From the NCBI RefSeq assembly GCF_014646335.1, contig NZ_BMNG01000018.1, forward strand, positions 1 through 64,000: a DNA stretch of 64,000 nt, given 5' to 3'. The notes beneath the pieces are model-generated. The model was not told the DNA's origin, searched no databases, and saw nothing but the letters and a program-made list of their open reading frames with translations. Position numbers and translations under genes: made by a program. Positions 42,424 to 49,436 of the stretch are shown piece after piece. Each line of letters opens with the position of its first letter. Position 1 is the first letter of the stretch. This DNA is from Streptomyces lasiicapitis (GTDB lineage: Bacteria > Actinomycetota > Actinomycetes > Streptomycetales > Streptomycetaceae).

Positions 42424-43554
42424 GTGAGTACAGGACTTCGGAGCGCGCGAACGGCGCGGAGCTGGTCTCAGGAGCGGCTGGTTCGCGAGATCGAGCAGTA
42501 CGCCCGACGGCACGTCACAGACGTCGCGTCGACCGCGAGTTTGCGCGTGTACGTGTCCGAGTGGGAGAACGGGAAGCGCGCTATCTCGGACCGGTACGCG
42601 GTGATCCTGCGGCAGCTCCTCGGGGTCACCGATGCGGAGTTACGGGGCGGCCCACCCGCGGCTGCGCCACCGTCCGCCGACGGGTACGACGAACTGCTGA
42701 GCCGGATCGATTCGGCAGGCAGCGTCAGCGAATCCATGGTGAAGGCGTTCGACAATCAGACGGAGTTACTGCGCACCATGGACCGCCAGATGGGCGCGGC
42801 CGGTCTCGTGGACCAGATGACGGGGCACCTCTCTGCCCTGGAAGACGCGCTGAACTTCACGGTGCTCCCCACTGCACGTCGTCCCGTGGCGCTCGCGCTT
42901 GCGGGAGCGTCAACCTTGGCGGCATGGCAGGCAATTGACTCCGGGGCGGTCGAACGCGCATGGCGTCACTACGAACTCGCGAAGCGTGCCGCGCGAGACG
43001 CTGAGGCTCCCATGTACCTCGCCCACGCGATGGCAGAGCAGGCATACGTACTCTGCGAGGCTGGTCGGCCGTCCCTGGGAGTCGACTTGGTCCGCGACGC
43101 GCAGCGCACCCTCGCAGGGAACGGGTCCCCGCGCCTTCGGGCGTGGTTGTCCGCGGCTGAAGCCGAGTTGTGCGCCCACGCCGGTTTGCCTGATGACTGC
43201 CGACGGGCCCTCGATTCGGCGGGGGCGAGCATTCCATCCGGCTCCGGGGACAGGGACCCGGACATGCTGAGCATCTTCCTGAACGGCGCGCACCTCACTC
43301 GCTGGCGAGGCAACGTGCTTGCCTTGCTTGGAGACGGTGAGGCAGTGACCAGCCTGTACGACGCATTGGAAGCCGTGGACCCGACCTTTGTCCGCGCGCA
43401 AGGCGGGCTTCATACCGACCTCGCGCAGGCGCACTTGGCGCGAGCGGAGTACGACGACGCGAACATCCACCTGAGGCAGGCGCGGCTGTTGGCGAGCCGC
43501 ACCGGTTCGGTGCGGCAGCGCCGTCGCGTCGACCTGCTCACTGCGCGGTTGTAG
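42424..43554 (+). CDS. XRE family regulator with TPR-like C-terminus
   Basis: 376 residues from GTG 42424, which places the HTH (LRSARTARSWSQERLVREIE ... VYVSEWENGKRAISDRYAVI) at the N-terminus; an ATG at 42379 would add 15 residues. The region after about residue 120 is helical with TPR-like repeats (HYELAKRAARDAEAPMYLAH, LHTDLAQAHLARAEYDDANI), as in regulators that sense a peptide or small molecule. It is the only rightward gene of the element, divergent from the transfer operon, and overlaps the GntR-Nudix gene tail to tail by 17 bp. It probably decides between quiescence and transfer. Confidence 0.75.
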   Translation: MSTGLRSARTARSWSQERLVREIEQYARRHVTDVASTASLRVYVSEWENGKRAISDRYAVILRQLLGVTDAELRGGPPAAAPPSADGYDELLSRIDSAGSVSESMVKAFDNQTELLRTMDRQMGAAGLVDQMTGHLSALEDALNFTVLPTARRPVALALAGASTLAAWQAIDSGAVERAWRHYELAKRAARDAEAPMYLAHAMAEQAYVLCEAGRPSLGVDLVRDAQRTLAGNGSPRLRAWLSAAEAELCAHAGLPDDCRRALDSAGASIPSGSGDRDPDMLSIFLNGAHLTRWRGNVLALLGDGEAVTSLYDALEAVDPTFVRAQGGLHTDLAQAHLARAEYDDANIHLRQARLLASRTGSVRQRRRVDLLTARL

Positions 43555-44326
43555 CTCCTTGCCTTCCACGGCTCGCCAGGATGTGGAGCAAGGCCACGAG
43601 AGTTCCGGAGCCCATCAGCTCGCCACGAGCCATCAGTCCCGGAATGTCGGCAAGCGGTACCCACTCGATGTGTCCGGCCTCTTCCAGATCCGTCGGCGGA
43701 CCGACTCGCTCAGCCTGGTGCCCGACGAAGATTTCGTGGGGTGAGTCGACCATGCCCACCATGGGTTGATAGGTGACGACGTGCTCCACCGATTTCGGCC
43801 GCCAGCCGGTCTCTTCGACGACCTCCCGGAGCGCCGTGGCCGCAGGCTCCTCGCCTTCGTCCACGATGCCGCCTGGCAGCTCCCAGCCCCACTGCTGTGG
43901 GACGAAGCGATATCGCCACATCATCAAGACGCGGTCCTGGTCGTCCAGAACTGCGGTGATGGCCACGTGGTGGAGCTTCACCACGTGGTGCTCGAACCGC
44001 TTCAGGCCGGGCGGCTCAACATCCCAAAGCTGGAGCTTGACCCAGCGGTTGTCGTAGAGGTCTCGCTCACCGTGGATGCGCCAGGGTTCCAGCCCCTCGG
44101 GAGCCTCGACGCTCACCGCTCCGGGCACCCGGTACGAACTCCTGCCGCGAACCTCCAAAGCGCCTTCCGCTACAAGCCGGGCCAGCACTTGTCGAAGCGC
44201 CGTCCGGCCGATGCCGAGTTCCTCAACGAGCGTTCGCTCCGAGGGCATCTTGTCGCCGGGGGCGTACTCGCCGGACGCGAGCCGTGCACGAATCGTCTCG
44301 TAGACCTTGGCTGTCTTCGGCCCCAT
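43538..44326 (-). CDS. GntR-Nudix fusion protein, Pif-like immunity regulator
   Basis: 262 residues. An N-terminal GntR winged helix (YETIRARLASGEYAPGDKMPSERTLVEELGIGRTALRQVL, about 9-50) is fused to a Nudix hydrolase domain whose box is GGIVDEGEEPAATALREVVE continuing ETGW (about 152-175), with all conserved Gly, Arg and Glu residues. The Pif factor of pSAM2, which stops transfer into cells already carrying the element, also has a Nudix motif. Here the same protein could bind TGGTGCG(C/T)ACCA operators at 42199, 42224 and 44352. Its own upstream region carries that site and a 22-bp palindrome. Confidence 0.8.
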   Translation of the reverse strand: MGPKTAKVYETIRARLASGEYAPGDKMPSERTLVEELGIGRTALRQVLARLVAEGALEVRGRSSYRVPGAVSVEAPEGLEPWRIHGERDLYDNRWVKLQLWDVEPPGLKRFEHHVVKLHHVAITAVLDDQDRVLMMWRYRFVPQQWGWELPGGIVDEGEEPAATALREVVEETGWRPKSVEHVVTYQPMVGMVDSPHEIFVGHQAERVGPPTDLEEAGHIEWVPLADIPGLMARGELMGSGTLVALLHILASRGRQGATTAQ

Positions 44327-44351
44327 CCGCAGCGCACTCTCCGTTCTGAGG

Positions 44352-44363
44352 TGGTGCGTACCA
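44352..44363. promoter_or_regulatory. GntR-type operator near gntR-nudix start
   Basis: TGGTGCGTACCA, one base different from the twin palindromes at 42199 and 42224. It is 25 bp upstream of the GntR-Nudix start codon, consistent with autoregulation. Confidence 0.55.
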
Positions 44364-44376
44364 GCGTAACGGGGGC

Positions 44377-44398
44377 CACCGCATCACGTGATGCGGTG
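44377..44398. promoter_or_regulatory. 22-bp perfect palindrome upstream of gntR-nudix
   Basis: CACCGCATCAC-GTGATGCGGTG without spacer, about 50 bp upstream of the start. It differs from the TGGT-N4-ACCA sites, so a second regulator may act here. Confidence 0.55.
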
Positions 44399-44466
44399 CT
44401 AGCCCTTCATCGGGGTCCGTGTGCGCAGGCCACCTCCCTGGCCAATACATCTTGCCTGCCCCGCCA

Positions 44467-44556
44467 GGGACCACCCCCGCACGCGCGGGGACCATCACAT
44501 CGTGCGGATGATTTCGAAGACGATGAAGGGACCACCCCCGCACGCGAGGGGACCAT
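44467..44556. CRISPR. Minimal CRISPR array: two type I-E-like repeats, one 32-nt spacer, no cas genes
   Basis: Repeats at 44467-44495 and 44528-44556 (29 bp, one mismatch) begin GGGACCACCCCCGCACGCG and end GGGGACCAT. The complement has the palindromic GTCCCCGC...GCGGGGGT core of type I-E repeats. The spacer 44496-44527 is 32 nt, giving the 61-nt period of type I-E. The second repeat has C to A in the stem. No cas gene is in the window. It lies between the GntR-Nudix gene and the HEPN gene, inside the AICE. Confidence 0.8.
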
Positions 44557-44652
44557 AGGAGCTGACCAGGCACGTTATCTAGACCGACCCCACTTTTTAG
44601 ACGGACGGGATGGGATCTGGTGATAGTGGTGGGTTGAAGAGGAATCATCGAT

Positions 44653-45588
44653 TCAACCACTGGCATCGGCCGCCACCAAAAGCTCTTGGATCAGTTCCTC
44701 CTCCGTTGGAACACTGCGCCGTTCAAGAATCGCGCACACCGTGTGCGTCAAAATAATCCAAGCCTCCATCCAAGGGTCCACGCCACCTTTGGCCTTAATG
44801 GCGCCACCATGAGCCACCTTCGATCGATCCCCATAGGATCTCTTTGCCCGCTGGAAGAAATCTTGCCGATCCCCCAAAGGGGACTGGAGTTGAGCCAGGT
44901 ACAGGGCAAGTCGAAAGCTGACTTCGGATTGAACCTTAGGGAATATCGATTCCAGGCCAGTCCAGACGTGAAGAAGTGATTGCCCGACATCAGAAACTAC
45001 TGGGCTGGAAGTTAGAACACGCTCAAGGAACAAGCAGACCGGGTACCTATCGCGGAGGACTGTCCACTTCTCGACATCGTCAGCTACCTGGACGAACAGG
45101 TTCGGCGTGATGGATCGATTGAGCGCCTCCCTACGGATTGAGGAGCCCGAGCTGTAGGGTGCCCCCCAAATCTCAACGGACGCTGTGTCGCTGGTGATCC
45201 CGACCCGCAGCCCCTCCGGAAGGAGGTCGGTTCCATAGCTCGACTTTCGCGAGCATATCCCCGCATATTCATTTACGGAGTGACTGGAAATGAACTGAAC
45301 CGAGAAGGGGTGAAATCCGCGAGCGTACATCATCACGTGGAACGGGGCAATTTTACCTTGAGCATCTTCGATGGACTCCGCCGCTATGGCCAGCTCCAGG
45401 TTGCAGCTCTTAAGGCGCATGTCGCCTACCGTGTACGGGATGTGGAGCTTATGCTTGCTACCCAGCTCCGCCCAATCGAATAGGCTGACCTCCCACTTTC
45501 GCGGGACCATGCCATATGGTCCTGCTTGGGCAGGCTCAGAGAATCCTTCTGGAATAAGACCTGAGAGCGGTGCGTAGTACGTATCCAT
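44653..45588 (-). CDS. HEPN-domain-like protein (ApeA-like), probable defence cargo
   Basis: 311 residues from ATG 45588 with GAGG upstream. The first 190 residues have mixed beta pattern without a known domain (SLFDWAELGSKHKLHIPYTV; FSVQFISSHSVNEYAG). The last third is helical and contains LLHVWTGLESIFPKVQSEVS, then RSKVAHGG, an R-x4-H motif (R255, H260) as in HEPN ribonucleases; ApeA defence proteins have a similar C-terminal HEPN with a large N-terminal part. Base composition and codon use are clearly AT-richer than the rest of the window, which indicates separate acquisition. Exact family is uncertain. Confidence 0.6.
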   Translation of the reverse strand: MDTYYAPLSGLIPEGFSEPAQAGPYGMVPRKWEVSLFDWAELGSKHKLHIPYTVGDMRLKSCNLELAIAAESIEDAQGKIAPFHVMMYARGFHPFSVQFISSHSVNEYAGICSRKSSYGTDLLPEGLRVGITSDTASVEIWGAPYSSGSSIRREALNRSITPNLFVQVADDVEKWTVLRDRYPVCLFLERVLTSSPVVSDVGQSLLHVWTGLESIFPKVQSEVSFRLALYLAQLQSPLGDRQDFFQRAKRSYGDRSKVAHGGAIKAKGGVDPWMEAWIILTHTVCAILERRSVPTEEELIQELLVAADASG

Positions 45589-45847
45589 GCGCGATCCCTC
45601 CCTGTCGCCTGCGCCGAATTATGCGCCAGGCCAAAGGCTCACGTCGCCCGATTTCGATTGTCCAGATGTACGAACATGACGGGTCGCCGACACCCCGCAG
45701 CCCCACGTGTCCCCGTCAGCGGGCGGCACACGGAACGCCACAGGTCGCAGGCGGTTAACGGAGCCCGCTGCAAAGGCGCCGATCTCGGGCCGTCGCTGGG
45801 CCGTCCGACCACGGCCCAGGACGACCGGCAACGACCAACAACGACAA
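45589..45847. other. Non-coding right end of the AICE
   Basis: No gene seen. It includes an 18-bp sequence GGGCCGTCGCTGGGCCGT (45787-45804) that is repeated exactly at 30305-30322 near the left end, where it codes for the integrase C-terminus. It could be an arm-type recombinase site or a remnant of an integrase 3' end. Confidence 0.4.
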
Positions 45848-45875
45848 GAGGGGCGCGACAACGGTCGCGCCCCTC
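45848..45875. terminator. Terminator of pmt, carried by the element
   Basis: GAGGGGCGCGAC-AACG-GTCGCGCCCCTC, a 12-bp perfect stem 16 bp past the pmt stop, followed on the pmt strand by a T-rich stretch (TTGTCGTTGTTGG). Confidence 0.85.
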
Positions 45876-45891
45876 AGCCTTGTTCGCCCAG

Positions 45892-47634
45892 CTAGACCCA
45901 GGTGTCCAGCCACATCCGGGACCGCCACGAGTCGATGGGGATCGCCTGCCCGGTATAGATCGGCCAGAAGTAAATGAAATTCCAGAAGATCAGCAGGACC
46001 AGGACGCCCGCGGCCGCGGCGCCCACCACGCGGCGGCGTTCCGAGGAACCCGGTGGTCCGAGAATCGCGCCGATCATCATGGCGACGGCAAGGCAGAGGA
46101 ACGGCACGAAGACCACGGCGTAGAAGTAGAAGATCGTCCGTTCCTGGTACATGAACCACGGCAGATAGCCCGCCGCGACGCCGCACACGATCGCGCCCGC
46201 CCGCCAGTCCCTGCGGAAGAACCAGCGCCACAGGACGTAGAGGAGTGCGAATGCCGCGGCCCACCAGAGGAGTGGGGTGCCGAGTGCCAGGACCTCGCGG
46301 GCGCACTTCTCCTTGGTGTCGGCGGGACAGCCGTCCTTGCCGGGCGCCGGGGACTCGTAGAAGTACGAGACGGGGCGGCCGTCGACGATCCAGCTCCACG
46401 GGTTGGACTGGTAGGTGTGCGGTGAGGACAGGCCGACGTGGAAGTCGTAGACCTTGTTCTCGTAGTGCCACAGGCTGCGCCACCAGTCCGGCAGCCAGGT
46501 CCAGCCGCCGCCCTTGCCCGCCGTCGCCGCCCAGTCGCGGTAGTAGCCGCCGGTGCCGTCGCTCGGCGACAGGATCCAGCCGAGCCAGGAGAGGAGATAC
46601 GTGCCGACCGCGACCGGCACCGTCGTCACGAACGCCGGCAGGACGTCCCGCTTGAGCGCCGCCAGATACGGCCGCTGCGCCCCCGCCACGCGCCGCGCGC
46701 CCGCGTCCCACAGCACGGTCATCAGGCAGAAGAACACCATGACGTAGAGGCCGTTCCACTTCGTGGCGAAGGCCAGGCCGAGGCAGAGCCCGGCCGCCCA
46801 GCGCCACGGCCGCCGGCCGATGCGCAGCGTCTCCGCGACGTACGCGTCGGGGCGCGCGATGCCGTCGGCGTCCACCGGCAGCGCCGCCGCGAGTCTCGCG
46901 CGCGCCTTGTCCCGGTCGATCAGGAAGCAGCCGAACGCCGCGAGCACGAAGAACATCAGCACCTGGTCGAGCAGCGCCGTGCGGCTCATCACGAAGTGCA
47001 GCCCGTCCACGGTGAGCAGCGCGCCCGCCAGACAGCCGAGGAACGTCGAGCGGAACAGCCGCCGCCCGATCCGGCACAGCATCAGGACCGACAGGGTGCC
47101 GAGCACCGCCGTCATGAACCGCCAGCCGAACGGGTCGAGGCCGAACAGCCACTCCCCGACCCCGATCACGTACTTGCCGACCGGCGGATGCACGACGTAC
47201 GCCGGGTCCGTGGGCAGCGCGACCCCGCTGCCCTGGTCGATGACCGCGTCGTTGACCTTGTCCGGCCAACTCAGTTCATAGCCCTTGTGGATGAGGGCCC
47301 AGGCGTCCTTCGCGTAGTACGTCTCGTCGAATATCACGGCCTTCGGGCTGCCGAGATTCCAGAACCGCAGCAGCCCCGCCACCAGCGCGACCGCAAGCGG
47401 CCCGAGCCAGCCCGACCACCGCACCAGCGGGTCCGAGAGCTGCCTGGGCACGCCGAGCGCCGCCCACAGCCGGTCGCTGGGGCGGTTGTACGGCGGGACG
47501 AGCCGCGTCCGCACATCGTCTCTGCGCCGCGCCGCGTGGCCGAAGCGGCGCAGCCTGTGCTGCCACGACGACGGCTGCTGCTCCTCGGCTGGCCGGCCCT
47601 GGCGGGTCTCCGGGGAAGACGCGGTACTGGTCAC
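45892..47634 (-). CDS. pmt: Protein O-mannosyltransferase (Pmt), 3' end rebuilt by the AICE
   Basis: 580 residues from GTG 47634; an upstream in-frame ATG would add 28 non-conserved residues. About ten to eleven TM helices. The catalytic acidic loop is AVIFDETYYAKDAW (Asp-Glu, GT39 family) and HPPVGKYVI marks the second conserved loop. It transfers mannose from polyprenyl phosphate to secreted proteins. In S. coelicolor, Pmt-dependent glycosylation is needed for phage phiC31 infection. The last 19 codons and the terminator come from the integrated element by topology, yet restore the same peptide. Divergent from rsmI. Confidence 0.93.
   Translation of the reverse strand: MTSTASSPETRQGRPAEEQQPSSWQHRLRRFGHAARRRDDVRTRLVPPYNRPSDRLWAALGVPRQLSDPLVRWSGWLGPLAVALVAGLLRFWNLGSPKAVIFDETYYAKDAWALIHKGYELSWPDKVNDAVIDQGSGVALPTDPAYVVHPPVGKYVIGVGEWLFGLDPFGWRFMTAVLGTLSVLMLCRIGRRLFRSTFLGCLAGALLTVDGLHFVMSRTALLDQVLMFFVLAAFGCFLIDRDKARARLAAALPVDADGIARPDAYVAETLRIGRRPWRWAAGLCLGLAFATKWNGLYVMVFFCLMTVLWDAGARRVAGAQRPYLAALKRDVLPAFVTTVPVAVGTYLLSWLGWILSPSDGTGGYYRDWAATAGKGGGWTWLPDWWRSLWHYENKVYDFHVGLSSPHTYQSNPWSWIVDGRPVSYFYESPAPGKDGCPADTKEKCAREVLALGTPLLWWAAAFALLYVLWRWFFRRDWRAGAIVCGVAAGYLPWFMYQERTIFYFYAVVFVPFLCLAVAMMIGAILGPPGSSERRRVVGAAAAGVLVLLIFWNFIYFWPIYTGQAIPIDSWRSRMWLDTWV
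45950..45977 (+). other. attR core (28 bp)
   Basis: Identical to attL at 30202-30229. It lies in the pmt coding region for FIYFWPIYTG; crossover here joins chromosomal 5' pmt to the element-borne 3' end. Confidence 0.9.
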
Positions 47635-47696
47635 CGCGCCATCGTAGGGAACCAGACTGTGACAGTCCCGCGCCCGGCCCCTGCGAGGATGGATCC

Positions 47697-48605
47697 GTGA
47701 CAGGAAGCGCAGATTCACCCCTCAGTCCCGCCACCGGCCCCGGCACCCTCGTCCTCGCGGGCACGCCCATCGGTGACGTCGCCGACGCCCCGCCCCGGCT
47801 CGCCGCCGAACTGGCGGGCGCCGACGTGGTCGCCGCCGAGGACACCCGCAGGCTGCGCCGGCTCACGCAGGCGCTCGGCGTGCAGGTGGGCGGCCGGGTC
47901 GTGTCGTACTTCGAGGGCAACGAGGCGGCGCGCACGCCCGAGCTGGTCGAGGCGCTCGCGGGCGGGGCGCGGGTGCTCCTGGTGACGGACGCGGGCATGC
48001 CGTCGGTGTCCGACCCCGGCTACCGCCTGGTGGCCGCCGCCGTCGAGCGCGACATCCGCGTCACGGCCGTGCCGGGCCCCTCCGCCGTGCTCACCGCCCT
48101 CGCCCTGTCCGGCCTCCCCGTGGACCGCTTCTGCTTCGAGGGCTTCCTGCCGCGCAAGGCGGGCGAGCGGCTCTCGCGGCTTCGCGAGGCGGCCGAGGAG
48201 CGGCGCACGATGGTGTACTTCGAGTCGCCGCGCCGCCTGGACGACACCCTCGCCGCGATGGCCGAGGCGTTCGGCGACGAGCGCAGGGCCGCGGTGTGCC
48301 GGGAGTTGACGAAGACGTACGAGGAGATCCGCCGCGGCACGCTGAAGGAGCTCGCGGAGTGGGCGGCGCCCGGCGATGTGCGCGGCGAGATCACGGTCGT
48401 GGTCGCGGGCGCTCCGGACAAGGACCCCGGCGCGCTCGGGCCCGACGAGCTTGTGCGCCTGGTGCGGGTGCGCGAGGAGGCGGGGGAGCGGCGCAAGGAG
48501 GCCATCGCGGCGGTCGCGGCCGAGGTGGGGCTGCCCAAGCGGGAGGTGTTCGACGCGGTGGTGGCGGCGAAGAACGCGGCAGGGAACGCGGCGGGCGGGT
48601 CGTAG
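47697..48605 (+). CDS. rsmI: 16S rRNA (cytidine1402-2'-O)-methyltransferase
   Basis: 302 residues. Family hallmarks are TLVLAGTPIGDVADAPPRLA, VVAAEDTRRLRRL, VTDAGMPSVSDPGYRLV, VPGPSAVLTALALSGLP and RELTKTYEEIRRGTL, all in expected order for the tetrapyrrole-methylase fold. It methylates the ribose of C1402 in 16S rRNA using SAM. GTG 47697 starts the conserved region with a short leader and is divergent from pmt, 62 bp apart. Confidence 0.93.
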   Translation: MTGSADSPLSPATGPGTLVLAGTPIGDVADAPPRLAAELAGADVVAAEDTRRLRRLTQALGVQVGGRVVSYFEGNEAARTPELVEALAGGARVLLVTDAGMPSVSDPGYRLVAAAVERDIRVTAVPGPSAVLTALALSGLPVDRFCFEGFLPRKAGERLSRLREAAEERRTMVYFESPRRLDDTLAAMAEAFGDERRAAVCRELTKTYEEIRRGTLKELAEWAAPGDVRGEITVVVAGAPDKDPGALGPDELVRLVRVREEAGERRKEAIAAVAAEVGLPKREVFDAVVAAKNAAGNAAGGS

Positions 48606-48894
48606 CCGGCGCGGGCCCGGCACATGCCCGGCGCATGCCCGGCGCAAAGGGGCGTGCGGTGGCTCGAAAGAGCCCATCGGCAGGCAAAGGACTATCGTGA
48701 AAAGCAAAGCACGGGCCGCGCGCCAGCCTGTTTTTCCATGGGACTGCCAAATCGGGTCCAACAGTCGACAGGTCTGATGCGCTCGCTCCGGGAAAGGCGT
48801 CCACTGGGTGCAGGGACGCACCCGTCCCACGCGGCCGGACCGGGTCAGGAACCCCGGACTGGCGGCGCTTGTCCAGCGGACAAGAGGAGCTGGC
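48606..48894. other. Non-coding interval, probable promoter of the zinc-ribbon gene
   Basis: 289 bp without a convincing gene. GAAAGAGCC...GGCAAAGGACTATCGTG contains AT-richer stretches and a likely promoter region, but no clear operator or RNA gene was seen. Confidence 0.3.
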
Positions 48895-49317
48895 ATGAGT
48901 GAGATCGCAGACACCGGTCACCGCACCGCGGCTGCCAAGGTCGTCGAAGAGTCCTACGCCTTCGCCTGCATGCGTTGCGGGCACGGCTGGGAGCAGACGT
49001 ACGAGATAGAGCACCACGTCGACGCCAAGGGCCAGGAATTCGTGATGTACCTGGCGGACGGCCACCACGTGCCGTCGCCGCTGACCCGGCCCACCTGCCT
49101 GAACTGCGGCGGGCACGTGGTGCGGATCATGCGTGCGGGCCAGGTGTCGTCGGTGCGGTCGGCGCTCGAATCGATGCATCGTCGGCAGGCGGCGGAGCGG
49201 GTCGCCCGCGCGGGCGAGGCGGCCGCGGCGGCCGACGACGAGGCGGGCGAGCCCAAGCCCCACCACCACTGGCACCTCTCGGACCTCCTCCACCCGTTCC
49301 ACCGCAAGGCGGGCTGA
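48895..49317 (+). CDS. Zinc-ribbon protein of unknown function
   Basis: 140 residues from ATG 48895, with AGAGGAG upstream. Two Cys pairs, CMRCG (about 23-27) and CLNCGG (about 67-71), form a probable zinc ribbon. The segment between them, VMYLADGHHVPSPLTRPTC, is compact. The rest is an Ala/Glu helix (MHRRQAAERVARAGEAAAAAD) and a His-rich end (PHHHWHLSDLLHPFHRK) that may also bind metal. No function can be given. It stands alone between rsmI and tatD. Confidence 0.7.
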   Translation: MSEIADTGHRTAAAKVVEESYAFACMRCGHGWEQTYEIEHHVDAKGQEFVMYLADGHHVPSPLTRPTCLNCGGHVVRIMRAGQVSSVRSALESMHRRQAAERVARAGEAAAAADDEAGEPKPHHHWHLSDLLHPFHRKAG

Positions 49318-49335
49318 GATCGTGCCGGTGAGTTT

Positions 49336-49406
49336 CAGCCTCTCCGGCGTTTGAGGAGCGGGGTCTGGGGCGGAGCCCCAGTTTCGGGAAGGGGCGGGAT
49401 TGGGGA
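49336..49406 (+). repeat. Dispersed intergenic hairpin repeat, copy 5 (shortened)
   Basis: CTCCGGCGTTTGAGGAGCGG, then GGGGTCTGGGGCGGAGCCCC. About 47 bp from GGGGTCTGG onward are identical to copy 4 at 24998-25045. The first small stem of the full element is missing. Confidence 0.7.
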
Positions 49407-49436
49407 GCTCCCATCCGGGCTTCGTACCATCGACCT

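Larger units (their letters stand above)
30202..45977. mobile_element. 15.7-kb actinomycete integrative and conjugative element (AICE) in pmt
   Basis: The element is bounded by a 28-bp identical core within the pmt 3' coding region. It contains a tyrosine integrase next to attL, an HTH excisionase, iteron cluster, helicase and Prim-Pol, a single FtsK-like translocase TraB, small Spd-like membrane proteins, XRE and GntR-Nudix regulators. This module set defines AICEs, which move as double-stranded DNA between mycelia. Most known AICEs use tRNA genes; use of a protein gene is less common. All modules look intact, so it may be mobile. Confidence 0.9.

Noticed and set aside
44467-44556. Longer CRISPR array around the two repeats.
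   Set aside because: No third repeat is visible within about 100 bp on either side; GGGGGCCACC and CAGGCCACC nearby are too short to count.
45787-45804. Second integrase gene end at the right boundary.
   Set aside because: Only 18 bp match the int 3' end and the relative order to the att core differs from that at attL, so a truncated integrase cannot be claimed.
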